Source: Clostridia bacterium (GTDB lineage: Bacteria; Bacillota; Clostridia; Christensenellales; Aristaeellaceae). From it: a stretch of DNA of 58,428 bases. The notes under the pieces are model-generated. The model searched no databases and was not told where the DNA came from. It worked only from the letters and a program-made list of their open reading frames with translations. The position numbers were made by a program, and so were the translations under genes. This document shows positions 1 through 8,991 of the stretch, piece by piece (the first letter of the stretch is position 1; every line of letters starts with the position of its first letter). The DNA is taken from the NCBI GenBank assembly GCA_017397765.1, contig JAFQIB010000020.1:1-58428 (forward strand), in the 5' to 3' direction.

Positions 1-32
1 CGCTCTTCTATGGTAAGATGATGGTAGTTCAT
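1..32 (-). CDS. IS30-family transposase, N-terminal fragment
   Basis: Only the first codons are inside the window. They read MNYHHLTIEER, which is the typical opening of IS30-family transposases (the helix-turn-helix follows directly in full-length members). An AAAGGAGA ribosome binding site precedes the ATG at the usual distance. The gene continues beyond the left edge, so it is partial by truncation of the window and not necessarily broken in the genome. Confidence 0.65.
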   Translation of the reverse strand, partial: MNYHHLTIEE

Positions 33-138
33 ACAGTTCTCCTTTCGGTATTCTGGTGTGTGGTAACTCTATTATACCAGAGATCTGTATGAACTTCTTT
101 TATTTCCTATTGTGTTGCACTTGATAGTATAATTCACC
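1..138 (-). mobile_element. 5' end of an IS30-family insertion sequence (partial)
   Basis: The left edge of the window holds the beginning of a transposase gene (see the CDS at 1-32) plus its upstream DNA. On the minus strand a TATAAT box lies at 76-71 and the sequence near 110-137 (GTGCAACAC next to an AT-rich block) resembles the terminal region of clostridial IS30-like elements. The exact inverted-repeat boundary cannot be fixed because the other end is outside the window, so 138 is approximate. Confidence 0.5.
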
Positions 139-141
139 GGC

Positions 142-175
142 ATGCAAAAGGCTCCGGACATGAGTCCGGAGCCGG
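142..175 (-). terminator. Rho-independent terminator of glgP
   Basis: An 11-bp GC-rich stem (GGCTCCGGACT pairing across 173-150) followed on the minus strand by CTTTTG. It lies 28 bases beyond the glgP stop codon and ends the malQ-glgP transcript. Confidence 0.8.
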
Positions 176-200
176 GGCTGCTTTTGTTCGGAAAATGATA

Positions 201-2540
201 TCAGACGTGCCAGATCTCATCCGCATACTGCCGGATGGTGCGGTCGGAGGAGAACTTGCCGGCACTGGCAACGTTCATCAGGCACTTCTTGGCGAAGCCG
301 ATGCGGTCGCGATAATCGCGGTTGCACTGCAGCTTTGCATCCATGTAGGAGGTGAAGTCATGCAGGACGAAGTAGTGATCGGGCTGATGCCAGGAGGCGC
401 CCACGAGGATCGCGGAGGCCAGCTCCTTGAGCATGCCGTCCTCATCCGGGAAGGTGCCGTCCACCAGGGCGTCCAGCACGCGGGCGACGTCAGTGTCCGC
501 CTTGTAGATGGCCCGGGGATCGTAATTTGCCTTAATCGCGTTGATCTCGTCCACCGTGGCGCCGAAGATGTAGTTGTTCTCCCGGCCTGCCTGTTCGACG
601 ATCTCAATATTTGCGCCGTCGAAGGTGCCCAGGGTCACCGCGCCGTTGAGCATCAGCTTCATGTTGCCGGTGCCGGAGGCCTCGGTGCCGGCAGGGGAGA
701 TCTGCTCGGACACGTCCGCCGCAGGGATGATCTTCTCCGCCCAGGAGCAGTTGTAATTCTGCACGAACACCACCTTCAGCAGATGGGAGGTCTGGGGATC
801 GTTATTGACCATGTCGGCGATCATGTTGATCAGCTTGATGACGGCTTTGGCACGGGCGTAGCCGGCGGCGGCCTTTGCGCCGAAGATGTAGGCGGTGGGG
901 GTGAAATCGGTCAGGCTGCCGTCCTTGAGCTTGTAGTAGATATTCAGGATGGACAGCGCGTTCATGAACTGACGCTTGTACTCGTGCAGACGCTTGACCT
1001 GGATATCAAAGATCATATCGGGATCAAGCTTCACGCCCTCCTTGCGGAGGATCTCGGCGGCCAGCTGCTCCTTCTTTTCACGCTTGACGGCGATGAAATC
1101 CTGGGCCAGGCTGTCGTCGATCAGGGGCTTGAGCTCCTCCAGCTTGTACAGGTCGGTCAGGAAGCCCTCGCCGATCCTGGAGGAGATCAGCTTGGTCAGC
1201 TCCGGATTGCACAGGCCCAGCCAGCGGCGCTGGGTGATGCCGTTGGTCTTGTTCTGGAAGCGCTCGGGATACACCGCATACCAGTCGGCGAACACGTCGT
1301 CCTTGAGGATCTCGGAGTGAATGGCGGCCACGCCGTTGGTGGCGTAGGAGGCATACACGGCCAGCTGCGCCATATGGATCTGGTTGTCCCAGAGGATGCA
1401 GCGGGTCTTCTTGACCTCAAAGCCCATATCTGCCATATCCTGCTTGAACTTGTCGTTGATCATGTGGACGATCTCAACGATCTCCGGGCAGACGGAGGCC
1501 ATCAGATCGGCGTCCCACTTCTCCAGGGCTTCCTGCATGACGGTGTGGTTGGTGTAGGCGAAGGTTTCCCGAGCGATCTGGAAAGCGGCCTCGAAGGTGA
1601 AATCGTCCTCCATCAGCAGCCGGATCAGCTCGGGGATCGCCATCACGGGATGGGTGTCGTTGAGCTGAACGGCATGCTCCTCCACGAACCAGGCGTAATC
1701 GTCGCCGTGGCGCTCCTTGTAAGCGCGCAGCATATCCTGCAGGGAGGCGCTCACCAGCACATACTGCTGCTTGATGCGCATCTGCTTGCCCTCGCGGCGG
1801 GAGTCGTTGGGGTAGAGGAACTTGACGATATCCTCTGCACGGTTGCGGTCAGCGGCCGCTTGCTCGTACCGCTGCTCGTTGAACTGGAAGAAATCGACGG
1901 CCTTGATGGGCTCAGTCTGCCACAGGCGCAGGGTGCCGATGTTCTTTGCGCCGTAGCCGACGATGGGCATGTCATAGGGCACGGCGCGCACGTCGCCGGT
2001 GGCCATCTTGACGATGACGGACTGATCCAGCCGGCGGATGGACCAGGGATCGCCGAAGCGGGCCCAGTCATCGGGGGATTCGACCTGACGGCCATCCTCA
2101 AAGCTCTGCTTGAACAGGCCGTACTTGTAGCGCAAGCCGTAGCCGGTCAGCGGCACGTCAATGGTGACGGCGGAGTCCAGGAAGCAGGCAGCCAGGCGGC
2201 CCAGACCGCCGTTGCCAAAGGCGTCGTCCTCAATGTCCTCCATCACGGCGATGTCCACGCCGCGCTCGGCCAGCAGCGCCTTGAGCTCATCCAGATAGCC
2301 CAGGCAGTACAGGTTATTGTACACCATGCGGCCCATCAGATACTCAGAGGACATGTAGTAGGCCTGGCGCTTGCCCGCACGGGCTTCCTCGCAGGCGGTC
2401 CAGACAGGGGAGAGGGCGATCATCGCTGCAGTGGACACCGCGTTGTGCAGCTGGGTGGCGCTGGCTTTTTCCAGCGTGGTGTGATCGTTCATCATCAGCA
2501 GGGCTTCTGCCTGCTGAAGCAGTTCCTTGGCACTTATCAT
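201..2540 (-). CDS. glgP: Glycogen/maltodextrin phosphorylase
   Basis: A 779-residue GT35 alpha-glucan phosphorylase that releases glucose-1-phosphate from glycogen or maltodextrins in the cytoplasm with pyridoxal phosphate. The pyridoxal-binding segment GTGNMKLMLNGA is intact near residue 625, followed by the conserved TLGTFDGANIEI. Earlier family signatures include YMSSEYLMGR near the N terminus and FGNGGLGRLAACFLDS. The length is slightly short of the usual 800-850, typical of clostridial members. The start has GGAGG seven bases upstream. It lies 130 bases downstream of malQ on the same strand, so the two probably share a transcript: MalQ disproportionates maltodextrins and GlgP phosphorolyses the longer products. 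Its substrate preference (glycogen or maltodextrin) cannot be told from sequence. Confidence 0.95.
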   Translation of the reverse strand: MISAKELLQQAEALLMMNDHTTLEKASATQLHNAVSTAAMIALSPVWTACEEARAGKRQAYYMSSEYLMGRMVYNNLYCLGYLDELKALLAERGVDIAVMEDIEDDAFGNGGLGRLAACFLDSAVTIDVPLTGYGLRYKYGLFKQSFEDGRQVESPDDWARFGDPWSIRRLDQSVIVKMATGDVRAVPYDMPIVGYGAKNIGTLRLWQTEPIKAVDFFQFNEQRYEQAAADRNRAEDIVKFLYPNDSRREGKQMRIKQQYVLVSASLQDMLRAYKERHGDDYAWFVEEHAVQLNDTHPVMAIPELIRLLMEDDFTFEAAFQIARETFAYTNHTVMQEALEKWDADLMASVCPEIVEIVHMINDKFKQDMADMGFEVKKTRCILWDNQIHMAQLAVYASYATNGVAAIHSEILKDDVFADWYAVYPERFQNKTNGITQRRWLGLCNPELTKLISSRIGEGFLTDLYKLEELKPLIDDSLAQDFIAVKREKKEQLAAEILRKEGVKLDPDMIFDIQVKRLHEYKRQFMNALSILNIYYKLKDGSLTDFTPTAYIFGAKAAAGYARAKAVIKLINMIADMVNNDPQTSHLLKVVFVQNYNCSWAEKIIPAADVSEQISPAGTEASGTGNMKLMLNGAVTLGTFDGANIEIVEQAGRENNYIFGATVDEINAIKANYDPRAIYKADTDVARVLDALVDGTFPDEDGMLKELASAILVGASWHQPDHYFVLHDFTSYMDAKLQCNRDYRDRIGFAKKCLMNVASAGKFSSDRTIRQYADEIWHV

Positions 2541-2568
2541 AAGAAAACCTCCGGGGGTTATTTCAAAT

Positions 2569-2668
2569 TATGAATGATGAATTAGGAATGATGAATTTAG
2601 CTACTGAAGCAAAGCTGGCATGTGTCCACACTATACATTCATAATTCATAATTCCTAATTCCTAATTA
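2569..2668. repeat. AT-rich GAATTAGGAAT-type intergenic repeat (copy 1)
   Basis: The gap between malQ and glgP holds two arrays of short near-repeats (ATGATGAATTAGGAATGATGAATT at about 2575-2599 and its approximate inverse ending CCTAATTCCTAATTAA at about 2637-2668). The arrays are mutually complementary and could fold into a long imperfect hairpin. Related strings occur at 11968-12000 and 29253-29297. Function unknown. Confidence 0.6.
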
Positions 2669-2670
2669 AC

Positions 2671-4155
2671 TCAAGCTCGTTCTGCCTTGACGTTCAGCGC
2701 ATGCAGGTGCGCAGCGAGCGCCTCGTCGGCAGCGCCGGGCTTCATGCGCCAGGCCCAGTTGCCGCCGGCACAGCCGGGCAGGTTCATGCGGGCCTCACCG
2801 CCCAGATGGAGCACATCCTGCATGGGGATCACAGCGATCTTGCAGGGGCTGTTCAGCACGCAGGCGATGAAGAGCTCCACGCCCTCCTCGGCGGTTTCAA
2901 AGTCACCCAGATAGTCCTTGGCGGACTGGATGGTTTCTTCGTCCATCGTGTTCAGCCAGCCGATGGTGGTGTCGTTGTCGTGGGTGCCGGTGTAGGCGAC
3001 GTAGTTCTCCGTCCAGGTGCCGGGGAAATGCTGGTTCTCGTCATCCTCACCGCCGCCGCCGAAGCCGAAGGTGGCTACCTTCATGCCCGGATAGCCCACA
3101 AACTTGAGCAGATCTCGGACGCACTGATTCTGCACGCCCAGATCCTCGGCGATGATGTTCAGACCGGGCAGCTCCTTGCGGAAGGTCTGGAACAGCTTCT
3201 TGCCGGGGCCGGGAATCCATTTGCCTTCCTTGGCAGTAGCTGCGCCGTAGGGGATGGAATAGTAGTTGGCAAAGCCGATGAAATGATCCACGCGCACCAG
3301 GTCGTACATTTTACCCATCGCGCGCATGCGCTCCACCCACCAGCCGTAGTTGCTCTTGCTCAGGCGGTCCCAGTCATAGAGGGGGTTGCCCCAGAGCTGG
3401 CCGTCCTCGGAGAAGCAGTCCGGCGGCACGCCCGCAACCCGGGTGGAGATGCGGTTCTTGTCCAGCTGGAACACCTCGGGATGCGTCCAGGTATCCGCGC
3501 TGTCCTCTGCGCAGTAGATGGGCATATCGCCGAAGAGCTCGATGCCCAGCTCATTGCAGTACTTCTTCAGCGCAAACCACTGACGGAAGAAAATGTACTG
3601 GCAGAAGATGTGGTAGCGCACCTCCACGTCCAGCTCGGCGCGGTACTTTTTGACGGCCTCTTCTTCCCGCATGCGGATGGCCTTGTCGGGCCATTTGGTC
3701 CACATATTGTTGCCGAAGGAGCGCTTCACGGCGGTGAAGAGCGCAAAGTCCTCCGCCCAGTCGTTCTCCTTGACAAAGGCAGCCAGCTCGTCCGCCAGCT
3801 TTGCTTCGCTCTCCTCAAAGGCACGGCGGAGCAGCATCTCCTTGTTCAGGCGCACCGCTTCAAATTCCACCTTCTCTGCCTGGGCGGGGGTGTACAGATC
3901 GCCGGGATTCAGGGTCAGCAGCCCTTCCTCCGCCAGCGCTTCCAGGGAGATCAGCATGGGGTTGCCTGCGAACACGCTGGAGGACTGATAGGGGCTCTCG
4001 CCGTAGCCGGTGGGGCCCATGGGCAGCACCTGCCAGATCTTCATGCCGCTCTTCTTGAGGAAATCGGCGAAGGCATAGGCCTCCTTGCCGAGGGTGCCGA
4101 TGCCGCCTGCGCCGGGCAGGGAAGAGATGTGCAGCAGCAAACCGCTCTTACGCAT
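2671..4155 (-). CDS. malQ: 4-alpha-glucanotransferase (amylomaltase)
   Basis: A 494-residue GH77 amylomaltase that transfers alpha-1,4-glucan chains between maltodextrins and releases glucose. The opening MRKSGLLLHISSLPG, then YQSSSVFAGNPMLISLE, the substrate-binding DMPIYCAEDSADTW, the catalytic nucleophile segment VRVDHFIGF, the acid/base segment IIAEDLG and the TGTHDNDT segment are all intact. The chosen ATG at 4155 has AAGGAAGG nine bases upstream; an in-frame ATG at 4239 would add 28 residues that run through the operator and have no ribosome binding site. A perfect LacI-type palindrome lies 27-38 bases upstream of this ATG. It works with glgP downstream and with the malEFG importer. Confidence 0.95.
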   Translation of the reverse strand: MRKSGLLLHISSLPGAGGIGTLGKEAYAFADFLKKSGMKIWQVLPMGPTGYGESPYQSSSVFAGNPMLISLEALAEEGLLTLNPGDLYTPAQAEKVEFEAVRLNKEMLLRRAFEESEAKLADELAAFVKENDWAEDFALFTAVKRSFGNNMWTKWPDKAIRMREEEAVKKYRAELDVEVRYHIFCQYIFFRQWFALKKYCNELGIELFGDMPIYCAEDSADTWTHPEVFQLDKNRISTRVAGVPPDCFSEDGQLWGNPLYDWDRLSKSNYGWWVERMRAMGKMYDLVRVDHFIGFANYYSIPYGAATAKEGKWIPGPGKKLFQTFRKELPGLNIIAEDLGVQNQCVRDLLKFVGYPGMKVATFGFGGGGEDDENQHFPGTWTENYVAYTGTHDNDTTIGWLNTMDEETIQSAKDYLGDFETAEEGVELFIACVLNSPCKIAVIPMQDVLHLGGEARMNLPGCAGGNWAWRMKPGAADEALAAHLHALNVKAERA

Positions 4156-4181
4156 TTGTATCCTTCCTTTCAAACATCTAT

Positions 4182-4193
4182 GGAAACGTTTCC
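4182..4193. promoter_or_regulatory. LacI-family operator upstream of malQ
   Basis: GGAAACGTTTCC is a perfect 12-bp palindrome with the central CG typical of LacI/GalR-family operators. It sits between the probable promoter and the ribosome binding site of malQ. A degenerate copy, GGAAACGCTCCC, lies in the leader of the adjacent lacI-type gene (8998-9009), which links regulator and target. CcpA is an alternative binder because catabolite-responsive elements have related sequences. Confidence 0.7.
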
Positions 4194-4374
4194 GAAAACC
4201 TGTGAAAGAAATGCGGGACAGAGTACCCGCTTTATTCAATTATTCTGCATTTATCGGGAAAATCCTGCTGTATTCCCAAATAAGTAGTAAAAAAAGATGC
4301 GAAAATCCTGTGTTGTCTTGGGCTGCCGAAGGCTGGGGGCGCTGCGGCGGAAAATGCGGTGATTGCAGCGGGCT

Positions 4375-5223
4375 TCAGCCCTTCACAGAGCCACCGGTGA
4401 TGCCCTCCACATAGAACTTCTGCATGATGATGAACAGGACGGAGATGGGCATGGAGACGATGACGCCGCCTGCGCAGAACTGGGCGAAATAGCGGTTCCG
4501 GTTTACCTTATCCACCAGGGAAAAAAGACCCAGGGCAACGGTTTTGTCCATCGCTATGCCGGAGGACATGATGATGGAGGCATACACGAAGTCCATCCAG
4601 GGGTAGAGAAAGGAGCTGATGACCGTATAGACCACAATGGGCCTGGCAAGGGGAAGGATGATCCGGCGGAAGACAATCCATTCGTTGGCGCCCTCCAGCC
4701 AGGCAGCTTCCCGGAGCGACCGGCTGACGGTATCGAAGAAGCCCTTGGCAATCAGGTAGTCCACTGCCGCGCCGCCGCTGTAGACGATCACAAGTCCGGC
4801 AAGCGTGTTGGTCAGTCCGGCCTCCCGAAGGATGAAATACACCGCGATCATGCCAAGAAAGCCGGGAAACAGATTCAGGAGCACGGCGGCCTTCATCAGG
4901 ACCTTTCTGCCGCGGAAGCGCAGGAAGCTCATGGCGTAGGCGGTGGACAAAACGGAGACGGTGGACAGCAGGCAGGTGAAGACTGCCACGATCAGCGTAT
5001 TGGTAAACCAGGCGGGGAAGCTGCTGACGCTGCCGGAGGAGGATAGCAGCTCCCGGTAGTGGCGAAGCGTCAGGGCCTGGGGGAAAAACGTGCGGAGGTT
5101 GGGCCCCTCGTCCACGCCGAAGGAGGTCAGAACCAGCCAGAGGATGGGCGTCAGCCAAAGGGCAGCCAAAATGAGCAGCAGCCCGTGGTGGAGGATTCCG
5201 GGGAGAAGGGCGCGGCGCTTCAC
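4375..5223 (-). CDS. malG: Maltodextrin ABC transporter permease (MalG-like)
   Basis: A 282-residue integral membrane subunit of a carbohydrate uptake ABC transporter of the MalG family. About six hydrophobic segments are visible and the cytoplasmic EAA loop (EAAWLEGANEWIVFRRIILP) that contacts the ATPase is near residues 175-195. The C terminus MQKFYVEGITGGSVKG is the classic MalG ending. The start is a GTG that overlaps the malF stop (GTGA), so translation is coupled. A longer in-frame reading upstream runs through malF out of frame and is not real. It pairs with MalF to form the channel; no ATPase is encoded here. Confidence 0.93.
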   Translation of the reverse strand: MKRRALLPGILHHGLLLILAALWLTPILWLVLTSFGVDEGPNLRTFFPQALTLRHYRELLSSSGSVSSFPAWFTNTLIVAVFTCLLSTVSVLSTAYAMSFLRFRGRKVLMKAAVLLNLFPGFLGMIAVYFILREAGLTNTLAGLVIVYSGGAAVDYLIAKGFFDTVSRSLREAAWLEGANEWIVFRRIILPLARPIVVYTVISSFLYPWMDFVYASIIMSSGIAMDKTVALGLFSLVDKVNRNRYFAQFCAGGVIVSMPISVLFIIMQKFYVEGITGGSVKG

Positions 5224-6629
5224 TGGAATGCTTCCTCCCTTCCGCGTCCGGTGATCCGGCTGAAGGTCACCAGGGTGAGCGCGCTGCAGACGAGGAAGAC
5301 CAGCAAGCCGATCACCGAAGCCATCTTGTAATTGCTCTGATCCTGGGTTAGCCGGTAAAGCCAGGTGACCAGCAGATCCACCTCGGTGGCGCCGGCAGCA
5401 GCCAGCTGCTGATCGGTGGTGACGTACACATCCCGGCTCAGCAGCCAGATGACGTTGAAGTTGTTGACATTTGCCACCATGCCGGAGATGAGGCTGGGGC
5501 CGGTGATATGCAGGATGTAGGGCAATGTGATGCGCCGGAAAACCTGCAGGGCATTTGCGCCGTCGATACGGGCCGCCTCGGTCAACTCGCGGGGGATGTT
5601 GATCAGCACGCCGGTTGCGATGAGCATCTGATAGGGGACGCCCACCCAGAAGTTGATGAGCAAAATCATGGGCCTTGCCCAGCTGGGGTGGGTCAGGAAG
5701 GGAATGACGCCGGCGGTGGGGATTGCCCCGATGCGGTAAAGCCAGTCGGTGACGCCCCACTGTTTGCAAAGCGTATTGATGATGCCAACATCCGCAAACA
5801 GGTTGCGCACAAGCAGCAGGGAAACAAACTGCGGCACCGCCATGGCGACCATGAAGCAGGTGCGCCAGAAGGGCTTGGCGACGGTTCGGCGGTGATTGAC
5901 CAGCATCGCCATCAGGATGCCGCCGAAATAGCAGGAAAGCGTGGCGCTGACTGCCCAGAGGAGCGTCCATCCCAGCACCCTGGGAAAAGCATAGGCAAAG
6001 GCGCTGCTGTTTGCAAGGCTGGTCAGCAGCCGGAAATTGTCCAGCCCGACCCAGGTGAACAGATTTGTGGGTACCAGATGGCTGCGGTCATAGTTGGTAA
6101 ATGCAATCAGGATCATCACCAGCAGTGGAATCGCCATCACCAGCGTGACGCCTGCAACAGGCAGGAAAAGCAGCGTACGGTGGAAATCCTGATGCAGCAG
6201 CCGGCCCGCATCCTGCCTGAGCGTCGGCAGCTGTCCGCCGACGGCGGCAGTCTGTTCCGCCTGCCGGGCAGCCTTCACCATCTGCAGGGTTTTCAGCAGA
6301 TAGAGGCCGATCAGCAGCAGGCAGATCACGCCAAACAGCAGGATAAGAAAGGAGTTGTCATAGTCGTTCCAGACGTTTCTGCGGGCGACGGGGTCCCAGA
6401 TGCGCTCGGCCTGCACGGTGCCCAGAGTCGGGAGCTTGCGGAGGAAGGGCAGCGTCAGCAGCACACAAAGCAGAAGGACTGTCTGCTCCAGCAGGAGGAG
6501 CAGCCCCTTGCCGGTCTGTCGCCGGACGAGGCAGCCTGCGCCCCAGAATAGGGCGGTGAGCTTTACGCCGGCATCGCCGCGGGTAAAGGCCTGGAAGAAG
6601 CTCTCTTTGGTGGCAGCGGTGCGCTTCAC
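5220..6629 (-). CDS. malF: Maltodextrin ABC transporter permease (MalF-like)
   Basis: A 469-residue membrane subunit. Two or three hydrophobic segments fill the first 120 residues, followed by a cytoplasmic linker and then the binding-protein-dependent permease core with the motif NFRLLTSL and the EAA loop (TEAARIDGANALQVFRRITL). The extended N-terminal half is usual for MalF and MdxF-type proteins. The GTG start overlaps the malE stop codon by the GTGA arrangement also seen at malF/malG, so the three genes are one translationally coupled operon. The predicted import substrate is maltose or maltodextrins, inferred from the adjacent malQ and glgP. Confidence 0.92.
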   Translation of the reverse strand: MKRTAATKESFFQAFTRGDAGVKLTALFWGAGCLVRRQTGKGLLLLLEQTVLLLCVLLTLPFLRKLPTLGTVQAERIWDPVARRNVWNDYDNSFLILLFGVICLLLIGLYLLKTLQMVKAARQAEQTAAVGGQLPTLRQDAGRLLHQDFHRTLLFLPVAGVTLVMAIPLLVMILIAFTNYDRSHLVPTNLFTWVGLDNFRLLTSLANSSAFAYAFPRVLGWTLLWAVSATLSCYFGGILMAMLVNHRRTVAKPFWRTCFMVAMAVPQFVSLLLVRNLFADVGIINTLCKQWGVTDWLYRIGAIPTAGVIPFLTHPSWARPMILLINFWVGVPYQMLIATGVLINIPRELTEAARIDGANALQVFRRITLPYILHITGPSLISGMVANVNNFNVIWLLSRDVYVTTDQQLAAAGATEVDLLVTWLYRLTQDQSNYKMASVIGLLVFLVCSALTLVTFSRITGRGREEAFQ

Positions 6630-7846
6630 TGATCTGCCGGGGCGGTGATCCCCGCAACACAATTGTCCAGCAGCGTCTGAAGGTCCTGATTGTCCGGATT
6701 ACCGCTGACGATGATCTTGCCCAGCGCTGCAGCCGCATCCCAGTATTTGGGCCCGACCCGCTGCACATCTGCATAGGGCGCCTGGGCTATGATGGCGGCA
6801 ATGGCAGGCTCGGCCTGGATCTGCGGGTCGGAGAGCGCAGCGATATTGCTGGGGCCCTGACGGCGCAGGCGGAAGCGATCCACCTGGGCGTCGTGGGCGG
6901 TCATGAAGGCGGCCAGATCCATGGCGTCTCCGACATGCTCGGAATACGCATTCACGCCTACCAGCTTGAAGCCGGAAAAGGAAGCCATCTGCACCGCCTG
7001 ATCTGCCGCCTGATAGGTGGGCAGCTTGGCGGCGGCGTAGTCATCGCCCCATGCCTGGGCGGCAACGGCGGCGTTCCAGGTGCCGCTGACGCCGGCGATG
7101 ATGCTGCCGTCCTTCAGACCGGCGACAAAGGCGTCGCTGTCTGCATCCACAAAGCCGGGATGGGCCGCGAGCTTCAGCAGAGCTTCAAGCACCTTCACCC
7201 CAGGGATGGGCGCGTCCGTGGCATTCCAGGTACAGCGGTTGGTGACGCCGTCCTCACGCAGCTGCATTTGAAGCCCTGCGCCCCGGAAAAAGCTGTACAG
7301 ATACCAGGCGTTGGTCATGGGGAAGGCAACCTTTTTGCCGTTTTGGGCGGCACGATCCAACAGCCCCTCCAGGGTTGTTGCGTCGGCAGGGGAGATCAGG
7401 GCGCTGTTGTAAAACAGAAAATAGCCGTTATCTGCGGTGGCCGGATACGCATAGAGCTGACCGTCCGGGCCGGTGGCGGCCTCAACGGATTCGGGCGTGT
7501 TGGCGCTGCGGACAGCGTCCGCCCCCTCGGTGACGGGCATCAGCGCGCCGCCGATGAGCAGGGAGTTCAGCTGATCGTCGGCGAAGGTGAACACGTCGGC
7601 GGCGGCCTCCACATCCGTCAGAACGACTTTTGCGGCGTCGCCCTCGTTCTGCACGCCGATGCGGATATCATAGCTTCTGTCCGGGTGCGCGGCGCGAAAC
7701 TCGCGGAGCACCTGCTCCATCCAGGGGATATCGGCCTGATCGCCCACCCAGACCCGCAGGGGGACGGCAGCAGGGTTCTCTGCGGCGTCCTTGCTGCAGC
7801 CTCCCAGGACCGTCAGACACAGCAGCAGAGCAGCGAATCGCTTCAT
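6626..7846 (-). CDS. malE: Maltodextrin-binding lipoprotein
   Basis: A 406-residue extracellular solute-binding protein, family 1. The first 20 residues form a lipoprotein signal peptide with lipobox LGGC, so the mature protein is anchored to the outer face of the membrane by Cys18. The body has typical features: PLRVWVG and the VLREFRAAHPD opening, ADVFTFADDQL, FPMTNAWYLYSFFRG and AGVSGTWNA. The start at 7846 has GGGAGG nine bases upstream; an ATG six codons earlier precedes that site and is rejected. It is the first structural gene after the regulator and delivers sugar to MalF/MalG. Confidence 0.9.
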   Translation of the reverse strand: MKRFAALLLCLTVLGGCSKDAAENPAAVPLRVWVGDQADIPWMEQVLREFRAAHPDRSYDIRIGVQNEGDAAKVVLTDVEAAADVFTFADDQLNSLLIGGALMPVTEGADAVRSANTPESVEAATGPDGQLYAYPATADNGYFLFYNSALISPADATTLEGLLDRAAQNGKKVAFPMTNAWYLYSFFRGAGLQMQLREDGVTNRCTWNATDAPIPGVKVLEALLKLAAHPGFVDADSDAFVAGLKDGSIIAGVSGTWNAAVAAQAWGDDYAAAKLPTYQAADQAVQMASFSGFKLVGVNAYSEHVGDAMDLAAFMTAHDAQVDRFRLRRQGPSNIAALSDPQIQAEPAIAAIIAQAPYADVQRVGPKYWDAAAALGKIIVSGNPDNQDLQTLLDNCVAGITAPADQ

Positions 7847-7916
7847 CAAAAGACCTCCCAGCATGCAATGTTCTGGAAGGAGTATGACCCATGCGGCACC
7901 GGCATATGCATCAGAA

Positions 7917-7945
7917 AAGACCTGTCCTGAAGACAGACAGGTCTT
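7917..7945 (-). terminator. Weak terminator after the lacI-type gene
   Basis: A 10-bp perfect stem (AAGACCTGTC / GACAGGTCTT) followed on the minus strand by a short TTTTC tract. The weak T tract suggests partial readthrough from the regulator into malE; I see no clear separate promoter or operator in the 70 bases before malE. Confidence 0.55.
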
Positions 7946-7959
7946 GAAGAAGCGAAGAA

Positions 7960-8976
7960 TTACGCTTTGGCAGGGCCGACGGATTCCCGCAGGATCAACT
8001 CTGCATCCACGGTGATGTGGCGCGGCTCCTCGTGCTGCTCCAGCATCTCCATGAGCATGGCCACGCTTTCCCGGGCGATCTCCTGAATGGGCTGTGCAAC
8101 GGTGGTCAGGCGGGGGATGTAGAACTTGCCCATCTCAATGCCGTCGTAGCCGATGACGCTGACGTCCCTGGGGACGTTGCGGCCCATATCCTGCAGGGCG
8201 CGGATCACGCCCATGGCAACGGTATCCGACATGGCAAAGACGGCAGTGGTATCCGGCTTGGCCTCGAAGAAGGTGCGGGCGGTCTCATAGGCGCCGCGCA
8301 GGGAGAATCGGGTGTCCACATAGCGCTCCTCATCAAAGGGAACGCCGGCAGCTTCAAGGGCCTCCATGGCGCCCCGGTAACGCAGCGCGAAGCCGTCGTC
8401 GCCCTGCCGTACGCCGCCGAATATTGCAATCCGGGTGTGTCCGGCCTGCAGCAGCGTCTCCATAGCCGCGCGGCCCATCATCCGGTCATCGATAAACACG
8501 CTGCCGGCCCGGGTCAGCTCGGCGTTGCGGGCGCTGTTGGTAGCGAAGACCATGGGGATATCCAGCTGCTGGAGCACCTGCGCACGCTCGTCGATGTGGC
8601 CGCCCAGGAAGATGCACCCGGTCAGCCGCTTTTCGCGGTACAAGCGGGCGGCGGTCTGGAACTCATCGCCCTTTTCATCCACATACTCCACCAGGAAGGA
8701 CGCCTCCAGCCCGTTGGTGAACTGCAGCACAGCCTCTGCCAGGGCATTGAGGAAGGGGTTCTCGCGGCCGCGCAGGATGATGGCGACATTCTCGCCGTCT
8801 GTCTGCTTCAGGCTGCGGGCGTTGGCATTGCCGACGAAATGGCATTCCGCCATCACGCGTTCGACCCGTTCGCGGGTGGCCTGGTTCACGTCCGGGCGCT
8901 TGTTGAGCACGCGCGATACGGTCGTGACGCTGACGCCTGCCTTGCGGGCGATATCCTTGATGGTATATATCTTCAC
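7960..8976 (-). CDS. LacI-family transcriptional regulator of maltodextrin genes
   Basis: A 338-residue repressor. Residues 3-25 are a textbook LacI helix-turn-helix (TIKDIARKAGVSVTTVSRVL), followed by the hinge and a periplasmic-binding-like sugar sensor ending at RESVGPAKA. The start is GTG at 8976, with GGAGAGGAG upstream; a longer reading from 9129 would begin upstream of the promoter and is rejected. Operator-like sequences GGAAACGG and GGAAACGCTCCC lie 16-33 bases upstream of the start codon, downstream of the promoter, so autoregulation by roadblock is likely. The same half-site forms a perfect palindrome before malQ. The inducer is probably a maltodextrin, by context only. Confidence 0.93.
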   Translation of the reverse strand: MKIYTIKDIARKAGVSVTTVSRVLNKRPDVNQATRERVERVMAECHFVGNANARSLKQTDGENVAIILRGRENPFLNALAEAVLQFTNGLEASFLVEYVDEKGDEFQTAARLYREKRLTGCIFLGGHIDERAQVLQQLDIPMVFATNSARNAELTRAGSVFIDDRMMGRAAMETLLQAGHTRIAIFGGVRQGDDGFALRYRGAMEALEAAGVPFDEERYVDTRFSLRGAYETARTFFEAKPDTTAVFAMSDTVAMGVIRALQDMGRNVPRDVSVIGYDGIEMGKFYIPRLTTVAQPIQEIARESVAMLMEMLEQHEEPRHITVDAELILRESVGPAKA

Positions 8977-8991
8977 AGGGTGCTCCTCTCC

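Noticed and set aside
195-2573. A 792-codon open frame on the plus strand opposite glgP
   Set aside because: It has the His/Leu/Gly/Val-rich composition of an antisense reading of a GC-rich gene, no ribosome binding site and no domain; glgP on the other strand has all family motifs.
5224-5970. Extension of the MalG frame upstream into malF
   Set aside because: The extension is out of frame with malF and has no membrane character; the GTG at 5223 overlapping the malF stop explains the real start.
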